A DNA stretch of 59,867 bases from CAZMRQ01 sp964568795 (GTDB taxonomy: Bacteria > Pseudomonadota > Gammaproteobacteria > Comchoanobacterales > Comchoanobacteraceae), in NCBI GenBank assembly GCA_964568795.1, contig CAZMRQ010000005.1, positions 1 through 59,867 on the forward strand, given 5' to 3'. Of the stretch, positions 1 through 8,407 are shown one piece after another (within the stretch, counting starts at the first letter, position 1; each line of letters starts with the position of its first letter). Below the pieces are notes generated by a model. It ran no database searches, was not told the DNA's origin, and saw only the letters and a list, made by a program, of their open reading frames with translations. A program made the position numbers and the translations under genes.

Positions 1-50
1 GGGAGGTGACATTTCTATCTTGCTAAGGGGGTGACATTTTCATCTGGGCT
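1..50. repeat. Two direct GGTGACATTT repeats at the window edge
   Basis: GGTGACATTT occurs at about 5-14 and again at about 31-40, each inside a G-rich context and followed by similar TCTATCT/TCATCT sequence. Repeated blocks of this kind occur at the ends of some insertion sequences, but no transposase is visible in the window and the sequence to the left is cut off. This is a possible mobile-element end and nothing stronger. Confidence 0.25.
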
Positions 51-100
51 TTACAGAACATTGGATCATTCAATTAGTTATTTAACGGAAAAGCACGTTT

Positions 101-694
101 TCATTTATTCTCAAGTAGAGATTGAGCAATTGTTGCTACCCGTTTACCCAATGAGTGACATAAGGCGCGCTCATTGTCATCGATCTGCCTCACTGCATGT
201 GAACCTGCATGATGCGTCGCCCCATAAGGCGTCCCCCCACCCGATGTATGATGGAGTGCGGATTCACTATTAGGGCAGCCCACTAAAATCATCCCGTGAT
301 GAAACAAAGGCACCATCATCGTCAATAATGTTGACTCTTGCCCCCCATGTAAAGTGGCCGTTGATGTGAAAACAGCTGCTGGCTTATTGATGAGATCCCC
401 TGAACTCCACAATGGCGAGGTTTGATCAATAAAGTATTTTAGTTCAGAGGACATATTCCCAAAACGTGTTGGGCTTCCCATAATTAAACCACTGGCATGA
501 CGAAGGTCATCCAGTGTCGCATAAGCTGGCCCTTCAGCAGAAACTTTTTGCTGCCCTCTAATTCCTGGCCCCACAGATGGCACTTGCCGAATGCGCACAT
601 CACTGTGAGCCTGACGGACACCCTCTGCAATCATCTCAGCCATTTGAGCTACTTTCCCATGGCGGCTTGAATATAAAACTAATATATACGGCAT
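101..694 (-). CDS. wrbA: WrbA-type NAD(P)H:quinone oxidoreductase (flavodoxin fold)
   Basis: Predicted FMN-dependent quinone reductase of the WrbA family, cytosolic, reducing quinones by two electrons to avoid redox cycling. About 197 residues, normal for the family. The N-terminal strand is followed by a phosphate-binding loop (YSSRHGKVAQMAE, about residues 7-19). The family motif GSPTRFGNMSSELKYFIDQTS comes near residue 75, and a GGQESTLLTM segment near residue 115. The ATG at 694 is preferred because GGGGAGG lies five bases upstream; the longer GTG start two codons earlier overlaps that site. It stands alone, with no same-strand gene close by. Family assignment is strong; the physiological substrate is not visible. 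Confidence 0.9.
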   Translation of the reverse strand: MPYILVLYSSRHGKVAQMAEMIAEGVRQAHSDVRIRQVPSVGPGIRGQQKVSAEGPAYATLDDLRHASGLIMGSPTRFGNMSSELKYFIDQTSPLWSSGDLINKPAAVFTSTATLHGGQESTLLTMMVPLFHHGMILVGCPNSESALHHTSGGGTPYGATHHAGSHAVRQIDDNERALCHSLGKRVATIAQSLLENK

Positions 695-788
695 ATACAC
701 CTCCCCGTGTGATTTTTTCCTTTAGTCTACTCAACACCCATTTGTGAATAGTTTAAACACATACCGCTTTATTTTCTAGATCAAAAAA

Positions 789-1347
789 TCAGAAAGAGCA
801 TTCAGCGCCCATGAAGGTTGTTAACTCAGTTGGATTAAATGTTTGGGCATTAATTTTAAATCTGTGAGTTGACAAAGTTGAACGCATTGTCAGACTAACA
901 TTATCAGTTAACTTGTGTGCTAACTTAATGCCATATATTGGCTTTTTGACAGTGCCCAGGTTACCAGAAAATTCCACACGAGAAGTCTCCATCCCTAGCG
1001 TCAATGAAGCCTTAGTATCAGCTGACAAGTTCTTTGAAACAAACACATCATAACTGCTTTGTCTTGATATTTTGAGAAGTTGTACGTCATCATTTCTCGA
1101 ACTAATTTTAAATGCAGCACCCACACCCATGTCAAAATCTTTGGCTATTTGACGCGACCACGCCACATCGACCATTCCAAGGGAAGCTTTGGTTCCAAAG
1201 CCCACTGTCCCAATTTTTCCATTAATAGTTGCACCCGTAAAATCGTAGTCAGCTACTGAATATCCGCCAGACAAACCAGCTGAAAAACCAGCATTAGCAC
1301 AGACAGACAGACAGCGACAGCATCCCTAAAACAAATATCTTTCTCAT
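789..1347 (-). pseudogene. Small outer-membrane beta-barrel protein, out of frame at a tetranucleotide repeat
   Basis: Reading from the ATG at 1347, preceded by AAAGGAA, gives a signal peptide start (MRKIFVLGMLSLSVCLC) that hits TAA at 1296-1294. The body of the protein continues in another frame down to 789. The frame change lies on four copies of CTGT (plus-strand ACAG x4, 1299-1314). Removing one copy restores a clean open frame with a good signal peptidase site (SVCANA/GFS), followed by about 165 residues. These alternate hydrophobic and polar residues like membrane strands and end in a C-terminal Phe. This fits a phase-variable small outer-membrane protein in the off state; a fixed mutation or sequencing error is the alternative. 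The family is not identified beyond a general barrel. It is similar in style to the barrel gene at 24641. Confidence 0.7.
1299..1314. repeat. Four tandem ACAG (CTGT) units in a signal-peptide coding region
   Basis: Four perfect 4-bp units, with a fifth ACAG at 1317-1320 after a CG interruption. They sit in the hydrophobic core of the signal peptide of the minus-strand barrel gene. Because the unit is 4 bp, gain or loss of one copy changes the reading frame. Three copies would put the gene in frame; four, as seen here, stop it. Confidence 0.8.
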
Positions 1348-1462
1348 AATAATAAATTCCTTTAATTTTAATTAGCTATTAATGCTGCAATAAAATCGTG
1401 TGCATATCAAGCCAATAATCCTATGGAGCAACATATGATGATTTTCTTGCATAAGTTAAGTA

Positions 1463-1491
1463 GTGACAAATTCATACAAGCAGTCTATAAT
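1463..1491 (+). promoter_or_regulatory. Sigma70-type promoter of the receiver-domain gene
   Basis: GTGACA at 1463-1468, a 17-base spacer, and a perfect TATAAT at 1486-1491. It ends 24 bases before the GTG at 1516, which supports that start over the longer upstream reading frame. Confidence 0.6.
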
Positions 1492-1515
1492 ATTGAAGGC
1501 ATTAAGGAGAAAATT

Positions 1516-1860
1516 GTGGCTGCTGTTTTAATTGTTGAGGACGATCCTATCTGCCAAAAAATCAATTCATCCCTCTGCCGATTGGCCGGACTCGAGACTG
1601 ATATAGCCACTTGTGGCAATGAAGCCATATCGATGGCCACAACACAAAAGTATGACTTAATCCTGATGGACATTGGGCTCCCTGATATAAGCGGGACTCA
1701 AGTAGCCTCTCAAGTTAAAGAAAAAAAACCTCATATCCCTATCATTGCGGTCACCGCCCATATGGGAAAAGACCAGCCAAATGGCCCATTCAGTGATGTT
1801 GTTCATAAACCTCTTATGAAAGACATACTGAAAAAAATTGTTGAAAAATTCGTCAAATAA
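1516..1860 (+). CDS. Single-domain response regulator (CheY-like receiver)
   Basis: A stand-alone phosphoacceptor receiver domain of 114 residues with no output domain. Acidic pocket D9/D10 (VEDDP), phosphorylation site D52 (LILMDIGLPD), T80 (AVTAH) and K98 (VHKPL) are all present, so it should accept phosphate. The GTG at 1516 has AAGGAG seven bases upstream and lies just behind a good promoter; the ORF open upstream of it is not part of the gene. The sequence style resembles receiver domains of hybrid sensor kinases, so it may be a shuttle protein in a phosphorelay. No kinase is in the window. It is followed after 64 bases by the DUF2203 gene on the same strand. Confidence 0.85.
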   Translation: MAAVLIVEDDPICQKINSSLCRLAGLETDIATCGNEAISMATTQKYDLILMDIGLPDISGTQVASQVKEKKPHIPIIAVTAHMGKDQPNGPFSDVVHKPLMKDILKKIVEKFVK

Positions 1861-1924
1861 TTTTGTATTTGACAACAGTCGAATTTATAAGCCACAATGC
1901 AGCATAAGTGTGATGGAGAAACTA

Positions 1925-2359
1925 ATGGCAGAAGAGAAACAAGTAAAAAAGTTCTACAAACTAGATGAAGCCAATCGGCTCATCCCTCACCTTAAAATGT
2001 CCTTCATACGTCTCTTCCAAATGAACCACCAGCTGCAACAATTGCTAAGATTAGTGAAAGAAAAAAATATGCTGATCGATAAAAATCATCTTGAACTCGA
2101 TGAATCAATGGACAATGATACAATGGATATTCTTAGCTCCATCAAAATTTTACTAACGACTGTACAAGAAGAAGTCGAGCAGCTGCAAGGTCAAAGAATC
2201 AAAATTAAAAGTCTGGATAGAGGAATCGTCAATATACCCGGAGAAAAAGAGGGCTGCGAAATTAACTTTTATTGGGAAGTAGGTGACTCTCATATCGTCA
2301 CATGGCTTGACCAAGCGAGTATTAAACGATCTCTCACTGATTTTGAGAAAATGACTTGA
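1925..2359 (+). CDS. DUF2203 family protein
   Basis: 144 residues. It begins with the family's typical KFYKLDEANRLIPHLKMSF segment, continues with two long charged helices likely to form a coiled-coil hairpin (residues about 20-90), and ends with the LDRGIVNIPG...EINFYWEVGD...ITWL-type beta region. The function of this family is not established. The ATG at 1925 is chosen because ATGGAG lies six bases upstream; longer in-frame starts overlap the end of the receiver gene. The last 26 bases overlap the end of rpiA on the opposite strand. It is probably co-transcribed with the receiver gene. Confidence 0.75.
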   Translation: MAEEKQVKKFYKLDEANRLIPHLKMSFIRLFQMNHQLQQLLRLVKEKNMLIDKNHLELDESMDNDTMDILSSIKILLTTVQEEVEQLQGQRIKIKSLDRGIVNIPGEKEGCEINFYWEVGDSHIVTWLDQASIKRSLTDFEKMT

Positions 2360-3005
2360 TCACACAACCCCCCTCATCAGCTATATACAATTGATCAAAT
2401 TGGATCAATGAAAACAAGCCATGTTCGACAATGCCTGTGATTGACTTAAGCCACCTCTCAACCTCATCTGCCTCAATCAATGATAAGTTATAAGCATCAA
2501 GAATATAATTTCCTTGGTCAGTCAGAACCCCTGCACGCCATGTCACTGTAGCATGCGGCACTTTAGCAATAATGTTTCTTGCAACATAACTACGTGCGTT
2601 AGGCAATACTTCGATAGGCAAAGGACAGGTCTGATTATCTAAAATGTGCTTTACCTTATTAGGATAGGCGACTGCTAGTCGCTGTTGTGCATGCTTGAAA
2701 AGCAGTTTTTCTTGCGTCATTGCTCCACCCCTCCCTTTAAGAGCACGCCCTCTCATGTCTATCTGGTCCACACCATCAAAATAGTAACGGCATAAACTCA
2801 CATCTGTTAGAGGAATCGTCTGGTAGCCCCGCGCCTCCAAAAAGTCTTTTGTTCTTTGCGAACTAGCAATGTAGCGCTTATCATAAAAATCATGCACGTC
2901 CCATGCTGCCACACACTCCTCGACAGTTTTTCCAGTCCCTACTGCAATGATCTTTTCATCTTGCAAAACACCTTTAATGGCCTCTGCCATCGATATCTTT
3001 TCCAT
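2334..3005 (-). CDS. rpiA: Ribose-5-phosphate isomerase A
   Basis: Interconverts ribose 5-phosphate and ribulose 5-phosphate in the pentose-phosphate pathway. 223 residues, the usual length. The substrate-binding GTGKTVE loop (about 23-29), FDGVDQID (about 75-82), the KGRGGAMTQEK motif carrying the catalytic Glu/Lys region (about 89-100) and the C-terminal EHGLF segment are all recognisable. It is the last gene of the operon that starts with tkt, which supplies and uses the same pentose phosphates. Its AGGAG site overlaps the apaH stop codon six bases upstream. It ends tail-to-tail inside the DUF2203 gene. Confidence 0.93.
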   Translation of the reverse strand: MEKISMAEAIKGVLQDEKIIAVGTGKTVEECVAAWDVHDFYDKRYIASSQRTKDFLEARGYQTIPLTDVSLCRYYFDGVDQIDMRGRALKGRGGAMTQEKLLFKHAQQRLAVAYPNKVKHILDNQTCPLPIEVLPNARSYVARNIIAKVPHATVTWRAGVLTDQGNYILDAYNLSLIEADEVERWLKSITGIVEHGLFSLIQFDQLYIADEGGCVIKSFSQNQ

Positions 3006-3011
3006 AAACTC

Positions 3012-3791
3012 CTACTTTCTATAGTTTAGTTGATAATGCTGCTTTGTCTCATGCGCACAAGCCAACAATGATTTTTGATAGGCAATCCCTCCATCCAGGT
3101 GGGTGAATCCTGGTCGACTTAGCCCCGATAGATAAGCCCAATGGCCAAAATAAATATGGCAGTCAATCTTTCTCGGCCAATCATACCAAGGAATAAGGCC
3201 CGGTTGAGGAGGTGCTGCAATTGTACCCCACTCGAGTAAACCAGAAGTCTTCATGTACCTCATCCCAACACAAATAGAAATGGCATCTCGCAGCCAATCT
3301 AATGTCGGAGAAAACGACTGCCCAGCACCTGCATAATGCGTGGAATGGGACAAAATCTTATCCCAACCAAATTTATGAATTTGACTATTAATGCTCTCAC
3401 AATCTGACAGAGTCCATTCAGGCCATATCCCTGCATGCACAGCAATAAATTTCTGACGGTGATCAACGTAGCATATCTCTCCACGCTTCAACCAATCAAG
3501 TAGATCATCAGCATCTTTCTGTAAGCTTATTTGTCTGAAACCACTTTGGCGGTCACTTCCCCGCTGCAATCCATAGTGACTGGCTAAGCAATGCAAGTCA
3601 TGGTTCCCTAATACATAACGAACGCGTGGCAAAGATTTCACCAAACGAATAACACCGGCACTATCTGGCCCTTTATTCACATAATCACCCAAAAAGACAA
3701 AACTATCATTATCGCTCGGGTTTAATTGATCAACCAGCGCAGCCAGAGTGCCTGAACAGCCATGTGTGTCCCCCACAACGTACGTTGTCAT
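3012..3791 (-). CDS. apaH: Bis(5'-nucleosyl)-tetraphosphatase, symmetrical (ApaH)
   Basis: Hydrolyses Ap4A to two ADP; a metallophosphatase-fold enzyme. About 259 residues. Metal-ligand motifs GDTHGC (7-12), GDYVNKGPDS (near 36) and GNHDLH (near 63) are intact, with an AVHAGIWPEW segment near 125 and the C-terminal FGHWA/LDGGI pair typical of ApaH. The ATG at 3791 shares bases with the stop of pit (ATGA overlap), so translation is likely coupled. The frame is open further upstream only because it runs inside pit. Its position between a phosphate transporter and rpiA is unusual, since ApaH is often found with rsmA/apaG; here it may be tied to phosphate status. Confidence 0.92.
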   Translation of the reverse strand: MTTYVVGDTHGCSGTLAALVDQLNPSDNDSFVFLGDYVNKGPDSAGVIRLVKSLPRVRYVLGNHDLHCLASHYGLQRGSDRQSGFRQISLQKDADDLLDWLKRGEICYVDHRQKFIAVHAGIWPEWTLSDCESINSQIHKFGWDKILSHSTHYAGAGQSFSPTLDWLRDAISICVGMRYMKTSGLLEWGTIAAPPQPGLIPWYDWPRKIDCHIYFGHWAYLSGLSRPGFTHLDGGIAYQKSLLACAHETKQHYQLNYRK

Positions 3792-5041
3792 ATAAGAACC
3801 GACTGAAATAAATAAAAATAACATGCCGCTAAAAAAGCACCTGTTGGCAAAGTCACCAGCCATGACATAAAGATGTTACGCACAACATGCAAGTTAATGG
3901 CTCCAATACCTCTAGCCATACCAACGCCTAAGATAGCCCCCACAAGAGTCTGCGTCGTTGACACAGGCATGCCCCACTCACTTGAGACCACAATCATCAA
4001 TGCCGTTGAGAACTGTGCAGCAAAGCTTCGAGACGGAGTTAGCGAGGTAATCCCTGTTCCGACGGACTCAATGATACGGTAACCGTATATCGCCAAGCCT
4101 GCAACGATTCCAACCGCCCCAAAAACAGCCAATGTTAATGACACTGTTCCTTTTTCTTGAACCTGCCCAGTCTGGGCAATATCCAGGATTGCAGCTAATG
4201 GACCAATAGCATTGGCAACATCATTCGAGCCATGTGAAAAAGCCATAGCACAAGCTGTTACGACTGCCAATATGCCAAAAGACTGCTCAACACTTTTATA
4301 TTGAGCTTTAAAACTAGTGCTCTGAGGATCCCGGTATCGACGCATTAACAGATAACCAAAAAAACTCATCCCGCCTCCTGGTAGAGCACAATAAAAAGCA
4401 GCCCATTTGCTTTTAAGAACTAAGCCAAAAGACCCCATACAAGTCTTTAATGTAATAAAAGACATGCAAAATACTACTATAAAAATATAAATAGGAAGAA
4501 TATAACGGGCATATTTAACAGGCTCATCTCGTTTAAATATAAATGTCTGTGTGACCTTAAATATTATGTAGGCAATTCCACCAGAAATGATTGGCAAGAT
4601 CAGCCAGCTAGAAAAAATCTGTACTAAAACCTGCCAATGAATGGCTCTTGCGCCTGCAGTAACCAAGCCGACACCAATCAAAGATCCAACAATCGAGTGA
4701 GTTGTCGACACCGGCCAACGGAAAAATGTTGCTATGCCCAACCATGAAAAAGAAGCAGACAAAGCAGCCAACATAGCACATGCCAAAACCATAGGTATGT
4801 CTCTGAAATAACCAATATCAAATATCCCTGAACGCAATGTCATAGTCACTTGACCACTGGCCATGGATGCTCCTAGCGCCTCAAAGATAGCTGCGATAAT
4901 GATTGCTTGTTTAATAGTTATTACTTTTGAGCCCACCGACGTGGCCATCGCATTAGCTACGTCATTAGCACCAATCGCAAAAGACATTGCAAAACCAATA
5001 AAAATTGCTAAAAACATCATTATATAAGGATCTTGCATCAT
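3788..5041 (-). CDS. pit: PiT-family inorganic phosphate transporter
   Basis: Low-affinity phosphate permease of the inner membrane, driven by H+ or Na+ symport. About 417 residues with some ten hydrophobic segments. The two PiT signature repeats are present: GANDVANAMATSVGSK near the N-terminus and HGSNDVANAIGPLAAI past the middle, each followed by a WPVSTTHS / MPVSTTQT motif. The ATG at 5041 overlaps the stop of the upstream DUF47 gene by four bases. DUF47-pit pairs are common and the DUF47 partner is thought to modulate the transporter. Sits downstream of gap, which consumes inorganic phosphate. Confidence 0.93.
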   Translation of the reverse strand: MMQDPYIMMFLAIFIGFAMSFAIGANDVANAMATSVGSKVITIKQAIIIAAIFEALGASMASGQVTMTLRSGIFDIGYFRDIPMVLACAMLAALSASFSWLGIATFFRWPVSTTHSIVGSLIGVGLVTAGARAIHWQVLVQIFSSWLILPIISGGIAYIIFKVTQTFIFKRDEPVKYARYILPIYIFIVVFCMSFITLKTCMGSFGLVLKSKWAAFYCALPGGGMSFFGYLLMRRYRDPQSTSFKAQYKSVEQSFGILAVVTACAMAFSHGSNDVANAIGPLAAILDIAQTGQVQEKGTVSLTLAVFGAVGIVAGLAIYGYRIIESVGTGITSLTPSRSFAAQFSTALMIVVSSEWGMPVSTTQTLVGAILGVGMARGIGAINLHVVRNIFMSWLVTLPTGAFLAACYFYLFQSVLI

Positions 5042-5709
5042 TTTGACACCAATAAGATAAAACGGCCTGAGGCGCTTTGCACCCAATCAGTCAAACAAGC
5101 GATCTGAGCAAAAACTTTATAGAGAAAGATTATTTCAATCGCACCGCTATTCTCTTCAACCTTGTATAACTCACTTCTTAATCTAAAGTGCAAAACATCT
5201 ACTTTTGTTTCCATCTTCTCAATATCTGCTTGCCACTGCCTCACTTGCCGCAGTGCAGGACCCTTAAATCCAGACTCCAAAAGACTCGATAGAGTGGCTA
5301 CTGTGTTTTTAAGCAAAACTGCTGCATCAGATGTCAGCTCAATCATTTCTTTAACAGTCGGCACAAATCTTTCAGGAATCACCATACGTCGTGAAAGCAT
5401 CAACCCTGAGATATCTTTCATTTCATTGATAATCCGATCCTGCATATCCAACATATCGAGAAAGACTGGCCGTGACACTGGCAAAAAGACACCTGTATGC
5501 AGCATTTCTCTGATATCCCGCTTCAAATCATCCGCTTGACTCTCATACTGACATATCTGATCATGTGTTGCTGCAAGAGTCTCTTGACCCTGAGACTGAT
5601 CTAATAACTGCATCAAAACTTCGCTGGCCTCACAAACACACCCCATATGTTCTTTGACTTTCTTAAATGGTGACTTGCTGAATAAACGAAAAAAGAAAGG
5701 TGACTGCAT
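5038..5709 (-). CDS. DUF47 / PhoU-like accessory protein of the Pit transporter
   Basis: 223 residues, mostly long amphipathic helices as in the PhoU fold, with ESQADDLKRDIREML (about 55-70) and a second helical bundle repeating the same pattern towards the C-terminus. This family (also called TIGR00153) is regularly encoded directly before pit genes and is assumed to regulate phosphate uptake. GGAG lies before its ATG, and the start shares one base with the stop of the small membrane protein. Function in regulation is known only by association. Confidence 0.85.
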   Translation of the reverse strand: MQSPFFFRLFSKSPFKKVKEHMGCVCEASEVLMQLLDQSQGQETLAATHDQICQYESQADDLKRDIREMLHTGVFLPVSRPVFLDMLDMQDRIINEMKDISGLMLSRRMVIPERFVPTVKEMIELTSDAAVLLKNTVATLSSLLESGFKGPALRQVRQWQADIEKMETKVDVLHFRLRSELYKVEENSGAIEIIFLYKVFAQIACLTDWVQSASGRFILLVSK

Positions 5710-5891
5710 TAAAAATCTCCGCGTAGAAACAACACTAGTAAGCTTACAAAGCCCATCAAAATAATAGCTAACACTGCCATTGTTGATGAAGCCTTAGACA
5801 TATGTTCTGCTGAAAAACGACCTGAACGCCAGAAGCCAAATAACAGCATTCCTGCCAAGCCTAAAGCCAGCAAAAACCATAATTCATTCAT
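5709..5891 (-). CDS. Small two-helix membrane protein in the glycolytic operon
   Basis: 60 residues from the ATG at 5891, preceded by AAGGGAT. Two hydrophobic stretches (about residues 3-18 and 34-55) are separated by a short basic loop containing WRSGRFSAEHMSKASST, so a hairpin in the inner membrane is likely. It overlaps the end of pyk by eight bases and shares one base with DUF47, so it is part of the coupled operon. It resembles small twin-transmembrane proteins of gammaproteobacteria in size and layout, but I cannot name a family. The longer frame upstream runs inside pyk. Confidence 0.65.
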   Translation of the reverse strand: MNELWFLLALGLAGMLLFGFWRSGRFSAEHMSKASSTMAVLAIILMGFVSLLVLFLRGDF

Positions 5892-7305
5892 ATCCCTTAT
5901 CCATGTTTGTATTAATCTGAAGAAGAGACAACTGATTCGTTTTTCGATGCGCGGCATTGACATTGCCCCGCACAACCAAAACCAGATCATCCTGCACCAA
6001 ATTTACTTTCTGACCAACTAACCGCAAAACTTCTTTCTCCCACCCCACCTGCTTGGACAAATCGAAGTAAAAAGGAAAACAGCCATGACACATCATCATC
6101 CAGCGACAGGCTTGTCTTGAAGAACTTAGCCCAATCACTGGTATGCAACCCACTTGCGAAGACACCAACCTTGCCATATTGCCACTTTCTGTCATAACCA
6201 CCACAGCCTTAACCATCGATTGCTTAGTTATGGCTGTAATAGCTGTTAAAATAGCACCTTCTTGTGCCAAGATCTTTGGATAATCAACCCAAGTAGTCAA
6301 CACGTCCCTTTCTTCTATCCGATGACAAATACTCACAAGCATCTGTGCTGCAGCCAAAGGGTGTTTCCCAACTGCCGTTTCACTCGATAACATCACACAT
6401 GATGCTTGTTCCATCACTGCATGCGCTACATCAGAAACCTCTGCCCGTGTTGGCGTGCTTGATTCCACCATGCTCTCAAGCATTTGAGTTGCTACAATGA
6501 CTGGCTTGAAATTTTGATTAGCACATTCAACAACTTTCTTCTGCACCAAAGGAACAGACTCATGGCCGATCTCTACAGCAAGGTCACCACGCGCCACCAT
6601 AACCCCATCGCTATACATAATAATAGCATCTAAATTTTCCAATGCTTCACTGCGCTCAATTTTTGCAATCACTTGAGGCTGATAGCTAAACTGAGAACAG
6701 TATTTTTTTACTGCAGCTATATCACTCTCATCCCTCACAAACGACACACCGACAAAATCGATGTGGTTTTGACAGGCTAGTTCTATCCATTGCCAATCGG
6801 TATCACTAAGCGCACCTGCATTTAAGCCACCACCTTGGAGATTCACACCTTTCCCTGAAGAAAGAAGGCCTGAATTGTCAGCAATAGTCTTGATCACTCG
6901 GCCATCAATGGCTGTCACTTTAAGTCGCACTCTGCCATCATCAATAAGCAGCACTTGCTGCAATGCTACATCTGCATGCATGCTCTTATACCCAACAGGA
7001 ATATAGCCCGGATTTTTCAGCCCAGGATCTGTCGTAAGATAGACTTCCTCCCCTTTCTTTACTTGAACTTCAGAGAACTGTCCTAACCTGATTTTTGAGC
7101 CCTGTAAATCGATCATGCAAGCAAGTGTTGAATCATCAGTCGATAGTTGTTTGATTTTTTTGTAAGTGCTTAGCAAAGTCTCTCGATCGCTATGCGATGT
7201 ATTTAAACGAAATAACCTTATTCCACAAGCAACAAGATCAGCTATCATCTCAGTTGACTGCGTAGCCGGACCAATAGTGACCATCTGTTTAATTAATGTA
7301 CTCAT
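5884..7305 (-). CDS. pyk: Pyruvate kinase
   Basis: Converts phosphoenolpyruvate and ADP to pyruvate and ATP, the last step of glycolysis. 473 residues, standard length. The N-terminal TIGPAT and RLNTSHS motifs, the IDLQGSKIRLG segment opening the B domain, the active-site stretch VIAKIERSEALENLD (lysine near 217), MVARGDLAVE and TQMLESM are all present. A C-terminal allosteric-type domain follows. AGGA precedes the ATG, which lies in the last 17 bases of pgk. It is followed by the small membrane protein gene with an eight-base overlap. Confidence 0.95.
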   Translation of the reverse strand: MSTLIKQMVTIGPATQSTEMIADLVACGIRLFRLNTSHSDRETLLSTYKKIKQLSTDDSTLACMIDLQGSKIRLGQFSEVQVKKGEEVYLTTDPGLKNPGYIPVGYKSMHADVALQQVLLIDDGRVRLKVTAIDGRVIKTIADNSGLLSSGKGVNLQGGGLNAGALSDTDWQWIELACQNHIDFVGVSFVRDESDIAAVKKYCSQFSYQPQVIAKIERSEALENLDAIIMYSDGVMVARGDLAVEIGHESVPLVQKKVVECANQNFKPVIVATQMLESMVESSTPTRAEVSDVAHAVMEQASCVMLSSETAVGKHPLAAAQMLVSICHRIEERDVLTTWVDYPKILAQEGAILTAITAITKQSMVKAVVVMTESGNMARLVSSQVGCIPVIGLSSSRQACRWMMMCHGCFPFYFDLSKQVGWEKEVLRLVGQKVNLVQDDLVLVVRGNVNAAHRKTNQLSLLQINTNMDKGYE

Positions 7306-8407
7306 ACATCATTCCTAAAGCTCCATTTTTCTTGCCACTCATATAGTAAAGAAACGCCCCGCCAGCCAATGACACCTGATTGATTTTCTGTAAAACACCT
7401 GCTTGCTGGCACACAGAAATAGTATCACCGCCTCCTATAATTGTGTGGGCTTTTGATACTGACATGGCCTTGGCAATGGATACCGACCCTCGCTTTCCTT
7501 CCTCTCTCTCATAATAACCCATTGGCCCATTCCAAACAACATGGGGCGTCTGTTTTATTATCTTTTGCCATTTTTTGATAGTCACCGGACCAATATCAAT
7601 TATCTTATCCAAATCATCAACCTCTGCCAATGATTGGACCTGACCATCAACCAAACACACATCTTCAGGCAGATTTATCTTGTCAGTATGTGACCAAACA
7701 CTTGCTGCCAACTGATCATTTTCATCGCTAACTTGTTGGCGCCTTGCCCTTTCAAAATGAGCAATCATGCGACCACCAATCATGCACCAAGAAAATCTCT
7801 CAATACCAACCTGTAAAACAGAGATTTTTGTCTCTGATTTGCCACCACCTAGAATCAACCCCCCCCCCTTAAAAGAGATAGCCGATTGGGCAATCTGTAA
7901 TTCTTGCTCACAGCACAAACCCAAATAAACATTCTGAGCTGCATGCAGTATGCCAGTTGTGCTTGCATGGTCACGATGAGACACAGAAAAAGCATCAAAA
8001 ACAACAGAGTCTACTCCATCGAGCATTGATTCAACCAGCTTTGAGTCACACGAGGCCTCTCCACGTAAGAACCTTGTGTTTTCAGCTAGATAAACTCTCT
8101 TGTTTGTTTCTTGCCATACTTGATATGGCCAGTATGGCAACCAACCAATGGGCTCGCCCAACAACTGACTCATATAATCTGCAAGACCATACAAACTATC
8201 ACTTTTCTCAACTACCCCCGGCTCGGGCCGACCTGAATGTGACACTAACACAATTTTGGCACAGCAAGACAATAAACTTTTAATTGTTGGCAGAATTGCT
8301 CGTAGCCTTGTATCATCAACAATTATCCCATATTCATTTCTGGGCAAATTTAAGTCACAACGCAATAAAACTTTTTGTCCTTTAGGAAAATTAGAGAGTG
8401 GCTGCAT
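7289..8407 (-). CDS. pgk: Phosphoglycerate kinase
   Basis: Transfers phosphate from 1,3-bisphosphoglycerate to ADP. 372 residues from the ATG at 8407, slightly shorter than the usual 390. N-terminal VLLRCDLNLPRN, the SHSGRPEPG substrate loop and the C-terminal GGGDTISV nucleotide-binding motif are present, along with WNGPMGYYE. The start chosen has GAGGTG seven bases upstream and overlaps the end of gap by 17 bases. Belongs to the tkt-gap-pgk-pyk block. Confidence 0.94.
   Translation of the reverse strand: MQPLSNFPKGQKVLLRCDLNLPRNEYGIIVDDTRLRAILPTIKSLLSCCAKIVLVSHSGRPEPGVVEKSDSLYGLADYMSQLLGEPIGWLPYWPYQVWQETNKRVYLAENTRFLRGEASCDSKLVESMLDGVDSVVFDAFSVSHRDHASTTGILHAAQNVYLGLCCEQELQIAQSAISFKGGGLILGGGKSETKISVLQVGIERFSWCMIGGRMIAHFERARRQQVSDENDQLAASVWSHTDKINLPEDVCLVDGQVQSLAEVDDLDKIIDIGPVTIKKWQKIIKQTPHVVWNGPMGYYEREEGKRGSVSIAKAMSVSKAHTIIGGGDTISVCQQAGVLQKINQVSLAGGAFLYYMSGKKNGALGMMYEYIN

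Noticed and set aside
2385..2408. FNR-like TTGATCAAATTGGATCAA dyad
   Set aside because: Lies inside the rpiA coding region near its 3' end, away from any start, so a regulatory role is unlikely.
5162..5539. 125-codon plus-strand frame opposite the DUF47 gene
   Set aside because: Shadow of a well-supported gene; no start signal and no recognisable protein features.
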